Positions 27,716 through 38,314 of a DNA stretch of 64,000 nucleotides are shown here, one piece after another; the stretch's first letter is position 1; every line of letters starts with the position of its first letter. Position numbers and translations under genes: made by a program. Origin of the DNA: Serratia microhaemolytica (GTDB lineage Bacteria; Pseudomonadota; Gammaproteobacteria; Enterobacterales; Enterobacteriaceae); contig NZ_SBEF01000002.1 in the NCBI RefSeq assembly GCF_004011885.1, forward strand, positions 62,001-126,000, given 5' to 3'. The notes below the pieces were generated by a model. The model was not told the origin of the DNA. It searched no databases and saw nothing but the letters and a program-made list of their open reading frames with translations.

Positions 27716-28086
27716 TCACCTCAACCATTATGAAAACCCACCGGGTTACCAAAAGTAACCGGGCACTCCATTTCATTAAATATGTTACATTATATGTACG
27801 TCGCAATGAACAAAAGCGTAAGACTTTCTTATCACTTTTTTATTTAGAAATAGTGAATAAAACTATAAAGTTTTATAAGGATGATAAGCAAAACCGCGAG
27901 AAACCGCCGAATCGGCCTTTAAGTGCGCTTTAATCCGCATTGAGTCAGTTGTCACGCTATCGAATTGATTAAGGAATATGATTATCAACACTTAACTTTA
28001 TTCGACGGATCTAAACTGGTTGCAAACATCTACATAAATTGTTTTGATGTATTTTCCACCAATACCACACCGACTACCCAGATCGC
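27716..28086. other. Divergent intergenic region upstream of autotransporter 3 and the amidohydrolase
   Basis: This AT-rich stretch holds a hairpin just before the autotransporter ribosome-binding site (GGTTAC at 27744-27749 with GTAACC at 27755-27760) and the duplicated element at 27776-27791. An 80-codon plus-strand frame that starts inside the autotransporter gene has no ribosome-binding site and is not credible. No promoter could be fixed for the amidohydrolase. Confidence 0.5.
27776..27791 (-). promoter_or_regulatory. Conserved promoter-region element of autotransporter 3
   Basis: Same 16 bases as at 24274-24289, 67 bp before the start codon (69 bp in the other gene). It is accompanied upstream by the shared TTATCACTTTTT. 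Read on the minus strand it contains CATATT, a plausible -10 element. Confidence 0.55.
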
Positions 28087-29286
28087 ATGATGAAAACACC
28101 AGATTGGAACAACATCGAGAAAAGGCTGATTGGCTGGCGACGAGATCTGCATCGTCACCCAGAAGCCTCACACCAAGAGCATTGGACTACCCGCTACCTG
28201 GCTGAACAGTTGGCAACATTGACAGGTATTGAGATCACCACACCGGCAGCAACAGGCGTGGTTGCTTACCTACGTGGTATACAGCCTGGGCCAACAATTG
28301 TATTTCGCGCCGATATTGATGCCGTGCCAGTAACCGAACAGAACCGTTGTGATTTCAGCTCACAGCAGCCTGGTTTGATGCACGCCTGTGGGCATGATGC
28401 ACACAGCGCCATGCTGCTGGCAGCAGCAGCGCTACTCTCGCAATACCGCCAACATCTTCATGGTGAAGTGATTTTTATCTTCCAGCGTGGTGAAGAGCTC
28501 TCGCCAGGTGGTGCAAAAGAGTTAGTAGATTCTGGTTGCCTAGAGCGCGCGCAAATGTTTTTTGCCTTACATCTACAACCCAACTTACCCTGTGGGGTGA
28601 TCGAAGTTAAACCTGGCATCGCTACCGCCAATCGTGACACATTTCATATTAAGATTAGTGGCCAAGGCGGGCACAGCTCGATGCCACATCTGGCTATCGA
28701 CCCGCTAGTCACCTCGGCGGCTGTCGTCAGCGCACTGCAATGCATCGTGGCACGTGAAATTGATCCACGCGACAGCGCTGTTATTTCGCTCTGTAGTCTA
28801 CAGTGCGGTGACGGCAGCACAGCCCGTCTACCCGACAGTGCGCAACTGTGTGGCACCACACGCAGCTTCACACCACAAGTACGCCAGCAGATACGTGCTG
28901 CTATGCAACGCGTCTGCTGTGCCACCGCTGAAGCACACCGATGTCGAGCGGAAATTCATTTTGAACCATGGGATTACAGTGCAATCGACAATGATCAGCA
29001 ACTTTGCCAGTTGGCAGCGCGTGCTGCTCGTAACGCACTGGGTGATCACGCCTTTCGAGTCGCAACGCAACCAATGTCTGTTGGTGAGGATTTTTCTGAA
29101 TATCAGCATATCGCGCCAGTCTGTTTTGCTTGGCTAGGCGCAGCACACCCGCACGCGGAAAATCATGCGCTACATAGCGCCTGTTTTTCGCCCAATGAGC
29201 AGGCGCTGATTGCAGGTGTTCGTTACTACCTCAGCCTGGCGATCGAAAGCGGAAATCTGACCACGGCAATAGCGTGGACTGGTTGA
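28087..29286 (+). CDS. M20D-family amidohydrolase/peptidase
   Basis: A 399-residue metal-dependent hydrolase. Di-zinc ligand motifs are in order: HRHPEASHQE near residue 22, FRADIDAVPV (about 77), HACGHDAHSAML (about 102), the catalytic RGEELSPGGAKE glutamates (about 136), HLQPNLPCG, and a late histidine in the C-terminal region. The dimerisation domain contains GQGGHSSMPHLAIDP. Relatives hydrolyse N-acyl amino acids, hippurate or indole-acetyl-amino-acid conjugates in the cytoplasm. There is no signal peptide. The substrate cannot be told from sequence. Two ATGs stand in tandem at 28087; no strong ribosome-binding site is seen. It stands alone, divergent from the autotransporters and convergent with tilS. 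Confidence 0.85.
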   Translation: MMKTPDWNNIEKRLIGWRRDLHRHPEASHQEHWTTRYLAEQLATLTGIEITTPAATGVVAYLRGIQPGPTIVFRADIDAVPVTEQNRCDFSSQQPGLMHACGHDAHSAMLLAAAALLSQYRQHLHGEVIFIFQRGEELSPGGAKELVDSGCLERAQMFFALHLQPNLPCGVIEVKPGIATANRDTFHIKISGQGGHSSMPHLAIDPLVTSAAVVSALQCIVAREIDPRDSAVISLCSLQCGDGSTARLPDSAQLCGTTRSFTPQVRQQIRAAMQRVCCATAEAHRCRAEIHFEPWDYSAIDNDQQLCQLAARAARNALGDHAFRVATQPMSVGEDFSEYQHIAPVCFAWLGAAHPHAENHALHSACFSPNEQALIAGVRYYLSLAIESGNLTTAIAWTG

Positions 29287-29361
29287 TCACCGATTGCACT
29301 CAGCATGATTGGCGCTGCGCGCTGGCGTACCACTTGCTAGCATACAACAGCGAACAGATTG

Positions 29362-30711
29362 TTAGCCGGTGAATACCGGAACAGGGCTGGATTGTGTCGG
29401 TGCTTCTCTACACCACTGCAAACACAAACTCGGTTGTCCAAGCTGCGGTTGTCCCGCCTCAGTAATAAAGTGATCAACCGCAGCGATTAACTGCTGGTTG
29501 TAATAGATCAACGGGATGCGCTTGCGCAACCAAGGAGCAACGGCCAACTCCTGCCACAGCTTCTTTATTGGTCGTGAACCCGCACGGCCAACAACACGCA
29601 CCCGCCCTGCCGCGCTAAAGCGGACTGTTACCTGCTCATCTGCGTGCGGCGCACGCAGTACACACGGCCCTTCCCCCGTTTGCAAACTGCCTAAACCGTC
29701 CGGCAGTAACAACCGAGTCTCACCGTGCCAAAGCAGGCAGTGTTGACTTAAATCAGCCATCGGTGGCAACAGATACAGGCGTTGCTGAAAACGGCGCACC
29801 TGATAACCTGACAACTGTAACACCGGTTCCGCATCCGGTTTACTGAGCGCTACCTGTTGCCATAACTGATGCAACCCGTCCCGACTAGGCAATGGCAGCG
29901 CACTACTGGCAATCCAGCGACGCAACAGCGCAGCGCGCTTGGCCGCAGAACAGCAACTCAATCCTTCAATCGAGATCGCATTATTGTGATCAGTTAACTC
30001 AGCCAACGGCTCAGCCAGCAGTTCATCAAGCAACTGCTCTTGCTCTGCGCACAAGCTGGCACTGCGTGCCACAGCCTGTGCGAAATGAGGCCAACGCTGA
30101 CTCAGCAACGGCACTACATCACGTCGCAGGAAATTACGATCAAAACGGGTATCCTGGTTACTCTCATCCTCGATCCAGCGCAGCGCGTGCTGCTGAGCAT
30201 AGCGTTCAAGCTGCTGGCGCGAAATAGCCAACAGTGGGCGCAATAAACGATGCTGACCCGATTGACCTTGTGCCAACATCGCACCTAATCCGGCAGGCCC
30301 ACTACCGCGCTTCAGAGCCAGCAACAGAGTTTCACATTGATCATCGAGATGATGTGCGGTTAACAGTGCTTCATGCACTTGCAGTGTCTGGCGGAAGGCG
30401 CGATAACGCGCCTGACGGGCTGCTGCCTCGATCCCAGCCTGGGTACTGTCCAACTGAACATAGTGTACCCGTAGCGGGATCTGCCAGTGGTCACACTGCT
30501 GCTGGCAGTGTGCTACCCACTGATCGGCAAAGCGACTTAAACCATGATGCACATGCACCGCACGTAACTGAATATCCGGCTGCTGCTGGCGTAAACGCCA
30601 CAGCGCATCCAACAATACGGTGGAATCCAGCCCGCCACTAAAACCGACCAGCAGTTGGCGTTGTTCGCCCAGTTGTTCGGCAAGCTGTATCAAAAAGGGA
30701 TCTGTTCTCAT
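29362..30711 (-). CDS. tilS: tRNA(Ile)-lysidine synthetase TilS
   Basis: A 449-residue PP-loop ATPase. The SGGLDSTVLLDALW motif is near residue 25, followed by the family segments HVHHGLSRFADQWVAHC and ALLTAHHLDDQCETLLLALKRGSGPAGLGAM, then the C-terminal TilS domains with GRAGSRPIKKLWQELAVAPWLRKRIPL. It attaches lysine to C34 of the minor tRNA-Ile(CAU) so that it reads AUA, an essential step. In E. coli tilS is the convergent neighbour of rof; here they are more than 20 kb apart. No strong Shine-Dalgarno is seen before ATG 30711. Confidence 0.95.
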   Translation of the reverse strand: MRTDPFLIQLAEQLGEQRQLLVGFSGGLDSTVLLDALWRLRQQQPDIQLRAVHVHHGLSRFADQWVAHCQQQCDHWQIPLRVHYVQLDSTQAGIEAAARQARYRAFRQTLQVHEALLTAHHLDDQCETLLLALKRGSGPAGLGAMLAQGQSGQHRLLRPLLAISRQQLERYAQQHALRWIEDESNQDTRFDRNFLRRDVVPLLSQRWPHFAQAVARSASLCAEQEQLLDELLAEPLAELTDHNNAISIEGLSCCSAAKRAALLRRWIASSALPLPSRDGLHQLWQQVALSKPDAEPVLQLSGYQVRRFQQRLYLLPPMADLSQHCLLWHGETRLLLPDGLGSLQTGEGPCVLRAPHADEQVTVRFSAAGRVRVVGRAGSRPIKKLWQELAVAPWLRKRIPLIYYNQQLIAAVDHFITEAGQPQLGQPSLCLQWCREAPTQSSPVPVFTG

Positions 30712-30894
30712 CGCTAGGTCAATCAGGGGTTGCTCTGCCCGCCAGTATCACTCGGCAACAGCAGCAGAGCAAGGTTATCGCTATGTTCGCGACCTTAAAA
30801 TCGGGGAGCAACGCTCGGCCAACCACCGACGGATAGCCTGTTCTGTTCAAGCTAACCGCTTTCGCTCAACGCCGACGCTGCAATCCCTCTGCCA

Positions 30895-33800
30895 CTAAAA
30901 GCGCCAGTTAAAGCCAGCCTGAATACGATTGTCCTGATGATTTTTCGACAGCGATCCCGCGTAATCCAACGAAAACGCACTGCGATCACTCAACGCCCAT
31001 TCGCCAGCCAGTTTCACCAGCGCCGCATGTCGTGAGGCAGCGACACTGTTCACCACCAGCTCAGCCGCGCTATCTTGGAACATTAACCCGCTGGCACGAT
31101 CAAGTGGATGGTACTGATAGCGCCAAGCCAACTCGGCGTGCAGTGACAACGCCGCTAGCTGCGCACTACCGCGCACACCCAACGTAGAACTGGTTGCCTG
31201 CATATGCTGCTTGCTGCTATGCAGCGCAGCAGCATTGCCCTGTGCTGCAATCACGCTTTGCTCAGCGATCGGATTGGTGCTGACATTGCTATAAGCCAGA
31301 TTGAAAAATGGCTCTAGCGTTAACGCGCCATCAATACGGTAACCGAACTCGGCAAAAAGTTGCTGCATGGTCGCGTTATATTTGGCATTCAGGCTGGCTG
31401 CCTGCGAACCGTAATGCAGTTGCCTTTCGCTATCAATACGTTGCCAACTGTAACTACTACCACCACGTAGTACCCAATCACCAAACCATTTAGCGCCGTA
31501 CAAGCCAAGGTGATAGTTATCACTGTCAGCGTGTGCCGAGTTAGCACCATTTAACGCCGTGCGCGTGTAACCGAAGCTGATACCCGACTGCCAATCGTCT
31601 CCCTCAAGCGGCTCGATACCGACCAGCACACCATCATGCGAAGCCTGATAACCACCGGCATCACTGTTACCTAGCGCGCGATCCCTGGCGGTTAATAGCT
31701 GTGCCCAAGCAGGCTGTGAGTTGTGCTGACGCGTGGCATCAGGGCGCTGACGCAAGCGGGCAGTGAAGTTTTCACGCAGGTACTGTGCGCTATTGAGCTG
31801 CGCTGACGCGATATCGGCATGGATCTGGCCAGATAACTGACGGTAGGCTTCTTGTGCCTGCTGTTCAGTGGCACTGGAGAGCAGACTTTCATAGACCGGA
31901 TCTCCGGCTGCCAGTTGTGCAATCGCGTCCGCCACAGCGCGCTGATTACGCCCCTGTGCAACATCGGTAAACTGAGTGTTACTGCGCTGCAACTGCAACA
32001 ACACCTGATCAGGCTGGTAGATTAACTGGCCCGTCAAAAACAGGTAGTCACTCTGTAGTGCTGCAAACTGGCCACTGACCCCCTGCTCAGCACTGAGGAT
32101 CCGGTGCTGCCCTAACAGAGTGCTACTTTCCGGCTGCGCCAGCAAATTGCCACGATCCGCTAACGTAAGCACCACATCACCGCCATTTAACAGCGCACGC
32201 TTGCTACTGATCTGATCACTACTGCCATCGGCACCTATCGCAACCTGATAGCGCGCGCCATCGGCAAAAGAGAGCGTGCCTTTGACCTGTAGTGCAGCGC
32301 CGGGAATACCTGGCATTACCGTGCCACCGTTCTGCACCGTTAACGCGCCCACCGTGCCACTGCCGCCGAGCGTAGCACCATTTTGTACGCTGACATTGGA
32401 ATTGCCATGATAACCATTGACCAACAAGGCCCCCGCTTCGACTGTGGTTGAACCCGAGAAGCTGTTATTGCCAGTCAACTCAAGCACGCCACTGCCCTGC
32501 TTGATAAACTCACCACTGCCGGAGATATCGTTGCCCCAGCTATCGTAAGCACTAAAACCGCCTTGGCTGGCATCCATATTGACCGCCACCCGCCGGTTGA
32601 ATGCACCATACCCATCTGCGGCGGCATAGAGATTGAGCCGCGCCCAGCCAGATCCATCATCCAGCGCATGGCCTGATTCAATTTCTGTGGTCGCTAACAC
32701 CTCTCGCCGCTGCTCGGCACTCAGATAAGGGAAACGACTAGCAATCAACACTTCCGCCCCTTCAGGAACTACGGGAGCCAAATCGGTTGGCCCGACCGGA
32801 GAGAGGCCATAAGTTAGCCGATAGAGATAGTCAGCCTTATTTTTTGCGGCTTCACTGGCACGCGCTTGGCGCTCTGCTGCGACACACTGCGCAATCGAAG
32901 TTTGGCACCCTTGCTGCAACAGCGCGCGCAGATCACTGCCTGCATCGGTGAGCAAGCGATTAAAATCACTACTGGTGGTCATCGGTTCGCCAAACAGGCT
33001 TGAGATATTTTGATCAATATAATCCGCTTGATTATTCAGGATCTGAGCCAATGCGTAAGTCGCCATAATGCGCGCACCGATCACATCCAGCGCATAATGC
33101 ATACCAAGCGTGATACGGCTATTGCCATATTCTGAACCACGTAGCAGGAATTCTTGAAACAGCTCCGGCACCATCTGGGCAAACAGCAACGTGTTGGTAA
33201 AACCGAATGTTGAGTGGCCACTGGGGAACGCGGCATTGCTCTTTACCGTGGCGACAATCTCACTGGCTGAATCTGTTGGTCGACCAAAAAAATCAGCGCC
33301 ATAAGTATGTGTAATACGATCGGGAGCCACCTGCACCGGACGAGAATTGCCGACACTGTTACGATCTTCTTCTTTCGGCGCATAAGCCTGATCATAGACG
33401 TTATAACTGCCACCCTCAGGCAAACTGATCCCCTGTGCCGGATTGGCGGGATCACCATTGATACTGCCATTGGCGTAGAAGTTTTTGGCAAAGCTGGAGT
33501 CAGCCATGGTTAACGCATTCACTTGCGATAACAGACGCTGAAAATTTTTCGAGAAGGTAGTTGCCGCGCCATTGCTGGCGTTAATACGGTTGTTGGCGGC
33601 AAAAATGTCGTACATCCGCTCACCCAAGGCATTCGCTACCAACAGCCCATTGTCCATCGAACCCACCAGCGCCAGGATGGTATTGTCAGCGATCGCCCTA
33701 GCGCGCTGTGCTGCCGATGCATTATTGTTGATAGCAATTGAGGTATTGAGATTTTGCTCTAATACTGCGCGTCCGGCCGCGCTGTTATTCAATTGGCTGA

Positions 33801-33927
33801 AGCCAGCCAGTAACTCGGTCGCGGTGATGCTTCTTGCTGCGACAGTGTTGCTTTCTGCCGCGCCTGCGCCTGTCGCAGCAAAACAGAGTGCACTGACCAG
33901 TGCCGACACGGTGATTCTGTTTAACAT
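30895..33927 (-). CDS. Autotransporter with PAP2-type acid phosphatase passenger
   Basis: About 1010 residues. The signal peptide ends FAATGAGA before AESN. The passenger holds a PAP2/vanadium-haloperoxidase-type phosphatase domain (about residues 100-330). Its three motifs are RNSVGNSRP (arginine in place of the usual lysine of KX6RP), PSGHS near residue 233, and SRITLGMHYALDV near residue 270. A PATR-type beta-strand repeat with GSGVLELTGNNSFSGSTTVEAG follows, then the 12-strand barrel ending in AGFNWRF. It would display or release an acid phosphatase at the cell surface, probably to free phosphate from organic esters. ATG 33927 was chosen because the signal peptide starts there (MLNRITVSAL). 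A Pho-box candidate lies at 33985-34002. Confidence 0.88.
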   Translation of the reverse strand: MLNRITVSALVSALCFAATGAGAAESNTVAARSITATELLAGFSQLNNSAAGRAVLEQNLNTSIAINNNASAAQRARAIADNTILALVGSMDNGLLVANALGERMYDIFAANNRINASNGAATTFSKNFQRLLSQVNALTMADSSFAKNFYANGSINGDPANPAQGISLPEGGSYNVYDQAYAPKEEDRNSVGNSRPVQVAPDRITHTYGADFFGRPTDSASEIVATVKSNAAFPSGHSTFGFTNTLLFAQMVPELFQEFLLRGSEYGNSRITLGMHYALDVIGARIMATYALAQILNNQADYIDQNISSLFGEPMTTSSDFNRLLTDAGSDLRALLQQGCQTSIAQCVAAERQARASEAAKNKADYLYRLTYGLSPVGPTDLAPVVPEGAEVLIASRFPYLSAEQRREVLATTEIESGHALDDGSGWARLNLYAAADGYGAFNRRVAVNMDASQGGFSAYDSWGNDISGSGEFIKQGSGVLELTGNNSFSGSTTVEAGALLVNGYHGNSNVSVQNGATLGGSGTVGALTVQNGGTVMPGIPGAALQVKGTLSFADGARYQVAIGADGSSDQISSKRALLNGGDVVLTLADRGNLLAQPESSTLLGQHRILSAEQGVSGQFAALQSDYLFLTGQLIYQPDQVLLQLQRSNTQFTDVAQGRNQRAVADAIAQLAAGDPVYESLLSSATEQQAQEAYRQLSGQIHADIASAQLNSAQYLRENFTARLRQRPDATRQHNSQPAWAQLLTARDRALGNSDAGGYQASHDGVLVGIEPLEGDDWQSGISFGYTRTALNGANSAHADSDNYHLGLYGAKWFGDWVLRGGSSYSWQRIDSERQLHYGSQAASLNAKYNATMQQLFAEFGYRIDGALTLEPFFNLAYSNVSTNPIAEQSVIAAQGNAAALHSSKQHMQATSSTLGVRGSAQLAALSLHAELAWRYQYHPLDRASGLMFQDSAAELVVNSVAASRHAALVKLAGEWALSDRSAFSLDYAGSLSKNHQDNRIQAGFNWRF

Positions 33928-33984
33928 AATAATTAATCCTGATGGTGGCAAAAAGTTGCTTGCCAGATTAATTATCAGTTTTTA

Positions 33985-34002
33985 ATGACATTTCTATGAC
34001 GC
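33985..34002 (-). promoter_or_regulatory. Candidate Pho box upstream of the phosphatase autotransporter
   Basis: On the minus strand GCGTCAT-AGAA-ATGTCAT fits the PhoB site, two CTGTCAT repeats separated by 4 bp, with 11 of 14 repeat positions matching. It reads towards the gene, ends 57 bp before the ATG, and a GATAAT -10-like element lies 8 bp further on, the usual PhoB promoter geometry. Confidence 0.55.
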
Positions 34003-34175
34003 TTTGAAGAAGGAAAAAAGACGCGCTGGCGTTGCCGGTGGCAAAAGCATCACCGACAACACTGACAACTGCAACATTCACCTACCCAGTCACCATCAGG
34101 CAGAACAAACGAGACCATTTGTTGCTTGGAGAACCTGTTACCAGCCGATCGCACTACTGTCATATCGATGGCCAG

Positions 34176-36914
34176 TCAGCGCACCTCAGATAGCCGAAAT
34201 TTGGCCTCGGTGTTTAACAGTTCGATCTCATCCAGCAACTCCAGCCATTCCGGCTCCAATTCGTGCGCGTTGACACCCTGGCGTAGCTGCTGCTCAAGGT
34301 AAAAACAGAGCTGGCGTAACCGTGGCACGCCGCTATAGCTGCAACTGCCGTGTAACTTGTGGATCAAGGCCAGCATACCTTGATCAGTGCCGCCCTCCAG
34401 TAGCGCACTGACACGCTGGTTAACTTCGGGCAGGAAATCCAATAGCATCTGCAACAGTTCACGTGCCAAGTCTTCCTTATTAGCCGCCTGACGCAATGCC
34501 AGCGCCCAGTCAAGTGATAGTGAAGGTTCACTGGCATGAACTGCTTTCAGCGGTTCAACTTCGCTGGCATGAAAGCGTGCCAGCAAACGCGCTAACATCA
34601 CTTCATCAATCGGCTTTGCCAAATAGTCGGCCATACCCAAGCTCAGTAACTGCTCGCGTTCACCAATCATCGCATGGGCCGTCACAGCAACAATCGGTGT
34701 TGAACGGTGATGAGGGATCTGATGGATCAATTCACTGGCTTGAATACCGTCGATATTCGGCATCTGAATATCCATCAAGATCATATCCACTTGATGATCG
34801 CGTGCCAGTGCAATCGCCTCTTCACCACTTTTACACAGCAGTGTCTGTTCTACCTGCTCTTCTAACAGCGCAGCGATCAGTTTTAGGTTGGCGGGATTAT
34901 CATCAACCGCCATCACCGTGAGCGGTAAGCGTGCCGCCACTTTCTGCTCGGCTTGCCGCTGTCGGCTGTCCAGCGCCAGCAACGGGTAGAGGCGATGGCT
35001 GCTGATCGGCTTCGCCAGGCAACCGACTACCCCCAGTTTTTTCATCTTTTCAGCATCGATCGAGGATTGACTCGGCAGCGCCAGCAGCACTTGCTCAGCA
35101 CTGGTAAGGTATTTCGCCAGCATCTGCTGCTGTGTCAGGTTCGCCTGATAACAGGTGGGGACACCAACCAACAAGAAGTCGTAGCCATTAGCCGGTAACT
35201 GTTCAAAGGTTGCCGCATGAGTCACTTGCAGATGGCTGTTACTCAGCATATCCAGTGTTGCCTGGGCGGCTGTCGGATTGGATTCAATATAGCCCAGTGT
35301 TTTACCACGCAACTCGGCAGGTAATTGTGGTGGTGCTTGCAGGCCTTCATTCAGATCGAGCGTAATTTGGAACCAGAATGTCGAACCACGATTTAACTGG
35401 CTGTGGAACGAGATATCGCCGCCCATCTCTTTAATCAGTTTCTGTGTGATCACTAACCCCAGCCCAGTACCACCATGACGGCGAGAGATGCTGGCATCCG
35501 CCTGCCGGAATGCTTGGAACAACTGTGACTGCTGGCGTTCTGAAATGCCAATACCCGTATCGTGGATCTGGATCTCCAATTCGACTTGATGTTCCAGTTG
35601 GCTGGCCAGTTCAATCCGGATATCGATATTGCCACTTTCGGTGAATTTAACCGCATTACCCAACAGGTTGGTGATCACCTGCTGCAAACGTAACGGATCA
35701 CCAATCACCTGTTCCGGTACATCATTCTGCACTGCCAGCGTTAACTCCAGCCCTTTCTCATGCGCACTTGGCGCCAGCAGCACCACGACTTCATCCACCG
35801 TCTCACGCAGCGAGAATGGTATGTGCTCCAGTAGCAACTTACCTGCTTCCAGTTTCGAGAAATCAAGCACATCGTTAATGATGGCAAGTAGATTATTAGC
35901 CGATCGCTCAATGGTTTGCAGATAATCAGCTTGCGTAGCGTTCAGCTCGGTTTTTAACATTTGGCGGGTGAAACCGATCACGCCATTCAGGGGGGTGCGC
36001 AGCTCGTGCGACATATTGGCCAAAAATTCTGATTTGATGCGCGCCGCTTCCTGAGCGCGCTTTTTTGCCAGATCTAGCTCAACGTTCTGGATCTCCATCT
36101 GCTCCAGGGTTTCACGCAAATCTGACGTTGCCTGGTCGATATTCTGCTGTAACTCCTCATGGTAGGCAGTGAGTGACATTGCCATTGAGTTAATGCCATT
36201 CTTCAGCATATGCAGTTCACCCAGCATCTGCCCTTCAACCCGACTGTCGAGCTGACCGCGACGAATGCGATCCACGGTATCAACCATATTGCCCAACGGC
36301 AGTACCACATCGCGGATCAGGCGATAGGCAAACAGTACCGCAATGATCATGCAAAACAGCAGCAGTAGCGCAGCAACAAATACCTCTTGGTACTGCTGCA
36401 GACGCATCGATTTCAAATCGAGTTCAATCGCCACATAACCAATATTCTGGCTAAACTGCTCTCTGCCACTGGCTGTGCTGCTCTCGTTGAGTGGGCGGCT
36501 TTCAGACAGGATCGGTGTACGCAGGATCAGTGACTCGCCACGCCAAGTCAACATCAGTTCCGTTGGCATTGGCAGCCCTTTCGGTAGCTGTAACTGCTGG
36601 TAGTTGTAGTGGTAATTCGAGGTAACAAACAGATTATTGTTAACGTCAAAAACAGTGATCGCACGCAAAATATCCGAGTGACGGCGATGCAGCAGATTAA
36701 CCAACTGCTTGACTGATTCACGGTTACTAAAGGTCATGCCATATTCACTGGCGGCAGCCAGCGGTTCAATAATACTGACGCCTGCCTCAATAAATTGCTC
36801 TTTCAGTTCATTGTAACGATGCACAATAAAAAAAGTGCTGAGCAGCAGACCGATCAACAGCGTCGGTATCAAAATCAGCAGCATCATACGTGCCCGCAAG
36901 CTATATTTGGTCAT
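34176..36914 (-). CDS. barA: Tripartite hybrid sensor kinase BarA
   Basis: A 912-residue membrane sensor kinase, close to E. coli BarA (918). Order of parts: TM1 (about 10-30), periplasmic sensor with [24 protein letters not shown]2 (about 170-195), HAMP, HisKA with the phospho-accepting histidine in [19 protein letters not shown], HATPase ([24 protein letters not shown]), a degenerate receiver, a receiver with the aspartate in [13 protein letters not shown], and a C-terminal HPt domain with [12 protein letters not shown]. It phosphorylates UvrY and so drives CsrB/C small RNAs; short-chain acids act as stimuli in E. coli. GGAACCTT precedes the ATG. It is divergent from rlmD, as in E. coli. 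Confidence 0.95.
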   Translation of the reverse strand: MTKYSLRARMMLLILIPTLLIGLLLSTFFIVHRYNELKEQFIEAGVSIIEPLAAASEYGMTFSNRESVKQLVNLLHRRHSDILRAITVFDVNNNLFVTSNYHYNYQQLQLPKGLPMPTELMLTWRGESLILRTPILSESRPLNESSTASGREQFSQNIGYVAIELDLKSMRLQQYQEVFVAALLLLFCMIIAVLFAYRLIRDVVLPLGNMVDTVDRIRRGQLDSRVEGQMLGELHMLKNGINSMAMSLTAYHEELQQNIDQATSDLRETLEQMEIQNVELDLAKKRAQEAARIKSEFLANMSHELRTPLNGVIGFTRQMLKTELNATQADYLQTIERSANNLLAIINDVLDFSKLEAGKLLLEHIPFSLRETVDEVVVLLAPSAHEKGLELTLAVQNDVPEQVIGDPLRLQQVITNLLGNAVKFTESGNIDIRIELASQLEHQVELEIQIHDTGIGISERQQSQLFQAFRQADASISRRHGGTGLGLVITQKLIKEMGGDISFHSQLNRGSTFWFQITLDLNEGLQAPPQLPAELRGKTLGYIESNPTAAQATLDMLSNSHLQVTHAATFEQLPANGYDFLLVGVPTCYQANLTQQQMLAKYLTSAEQVLLALPSQSSIDAEKMKKLGVVGCLAKPISSHRLYPLLALDSRQRQAEQKVAARLPLTVMAVDDNPANLKLIAALLEEQVEQTLLCKSGEEAIALARDHQVDMILMDIQMPNIDGIQASELIHQIPHHRSTPIVAVTAHAMIGEREQLLSLGMADYLAKPIDEVMLARLLARFHASEVEPLKAVHASEPSLSLDWALALRQAANKEDLARELLQMLLDFLPEVNQRVSALLEGGTDQGMLALIHKLHGSCSYSGVPRLRQLCFYLEQQLRQGVNAHELEPEWLELLDEIELLNTEAKFRLSEVR

Positions 36915-36976
36915 AAGGTTCCAATATGGGAGAATCTAACTCATTCAGGCAATGAATCAGAGCACAAAGCACAGAT

Positions 36977-38305
36977 ATGGCCCAATTCTACTCTGCAAAA
37001 CGTCGTGTGACGACCCAATCAGCAGCACAAATTGTCACCGTCACCGTCACTGATCTGGATCCATTCGGTCATGGCGTGGCACATCACCAAGGCAAAACGC
37101 TGTTTGTCAGCGGTGTATTACCAGGGGAACAGGCAGAAGTTCAACTCACCGAAAACAGACGGCAATTTGCCAAAGCAAAACGGGTTCGGCTCATCAACCA
37201 TAGCCCACAGCGTCGTCAGCCACGCTGCCCACATTTTGCCACCTGCGGAGGCTGCCAGCAGCAACATGCCAGTATCGAGCTACAACAGCAAAGCAAACTA
37301 GCTGCACTTAACCGATTGTTACTAAATCAAACAGCGCAACTTCCTCCCACCGAGGCAGTGATCAGTGGCCCCGCTTACGGTTATCGTCGACGGGCGCGGC
37401 TGGCATTACAGTGGCAAAATAAACAGCAGCGGTTACTGATCGGATTTCGTCAGGCAGAGTCTGCACAATTAGTGCCGTTGCAGCAGTGCCCAGTGCTGGT
37501 ACCAGAATTAACACAGCTACTGGTGCCACTACAACAATGCCTAGCAAGCCTAACCGCAGCCAAACGTCTCGGCCATGTCGAATTGGTACAGGCGGACAAT
37601 GGTACCATGCTGGTTCTGCGTCACCTTGATGCACTGCAATCAGTTGATCGGCAAACCCTGCTACGCTTTGCAGCACAACACGCATTGACTCTCTACCTGG
37701 CCGGTGACAGTGAACAGTTGGAGTTGCTACATGGTGAGCCACCCTACTACCTGTTAGACGGCATGCGGCTGGCGTTTGGTCCACGTGACTTCATTCAGGT
37801 CAATAGCACGGTCAATCAGCAGATGGTGGCGCAAGCACTGGAATGGCTGGCAATTACAGCCAGCGATCGTGTACTTGATCTGTTTTGTGGTATGGGTAAC
37901 TTCTCGCTACCTCTGGCAAAACGGGCAAAAGAGGTGGTCGCTGTCGAGGGTGTTGCCACACTGGTGGCAAAGGGGCAATATAACGCGCAATACCATTCAC
38001 TGAGCAATCTGTCATTCTTCCATGCCAATCTGGAAGAGGATCTCTCTCAGCAGCCGTGGGCAACGCAAGGTTTTGACAAGGTACTGCTCGATCCTGCGCG
38101 TGCCGGTGCCGCCGGAGTGATGCCACACATTGTCAAGCTGGCACCTCAGCGGGTGGTGTATGTTTCCTGTCACCCTGCAACATTAGCTCGCGACAGCAGC
38201 GTATTATTGGCGGCGGGTTATCGCCTGGCGGGCGTGCGGATGCTGGATATGTTCCCGCACACTGGGCACCTGGAATCAATGGCTCTGTTTACTCACGCGA
38301 AATAG
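36977..38305 (+). CDS. rlmD: 23S rRNA (uracil-1939-C5)-methyltransferase RlmD
   Basis: A 442-residue RNA methyltransferase. An N-terminal TRAM domain (about residues 15-72) binds RNA. The [4Fe-4S] cysteines appear in [10 protein letters not shown] (about residues 80-90), the fourth in QQCPVL. The SAM motif is [16 protein letters not shown], the base-flipping/catalytic region is [11 protein letters not shown], and the nucleophilic cysteine is in [13 protein letters not shown]. Formerly RumA. relA begins 10 bp downstream, so the two are probably co-transcribed. Confidence 0.95.
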   Translation: MAQFYSAKRRVTTQSAAQIVTVTVTDLDPFGHGVAHHQGKTLFVSGVLPGEQAEVQLTENRRQFAKAKRVRLINHSPQRRQPRCPHFATCGGCQQQHASIELQQQSKLAALNRLLLNQTAQLPPTEAVISGPAYGYRRRARLALQWQNKQQRLLIGFRQAESAQLVPLQQCPVLVPELTQLLVPLQQCLASLTAAKRLGHVELVQADNGTMLVLRHLDALQSVDRQTLLRFAAQHALTLYLAGDSEQLELLHGEPPYYLLDGMRLAFGPRDFIQVNSTVNQQMVAQALEWLAITASDRVLDLFCGMGNFSLPLAKRAKEVVAVEGVATLVAKGQYNAQYHSLSNLSFFHANLEEDLSQQPWATQGFDKVLLDPARAGAAGVMPHIVKLAPQRVVYVSCHPATLARDSSVLLAAGYRLAGVRMLDMFPHTGHLESMALFTHAK

Positions 38306-38314
38306 GAAAATCTT

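Noticed and set aside
27691-27933. 80-codon plus-strand frame antisense to the start of autotransporter 3
   Set aside because: Lies over the duplicated promoter region and the signal-peptide codons on the other strand; composition is that of translated AT-rich DNA.
34157-34178. Second Pho-box-like CTGTCATA sequence near the barA stop
   Set aside because: Only one half-site matches and it points away from the phosphatase gene.
37362-37784. 140-codon antisense frame over rlmD
   Set aside because: A shadow frame opposite conserved RlmD coding sequence; no supporting signals.
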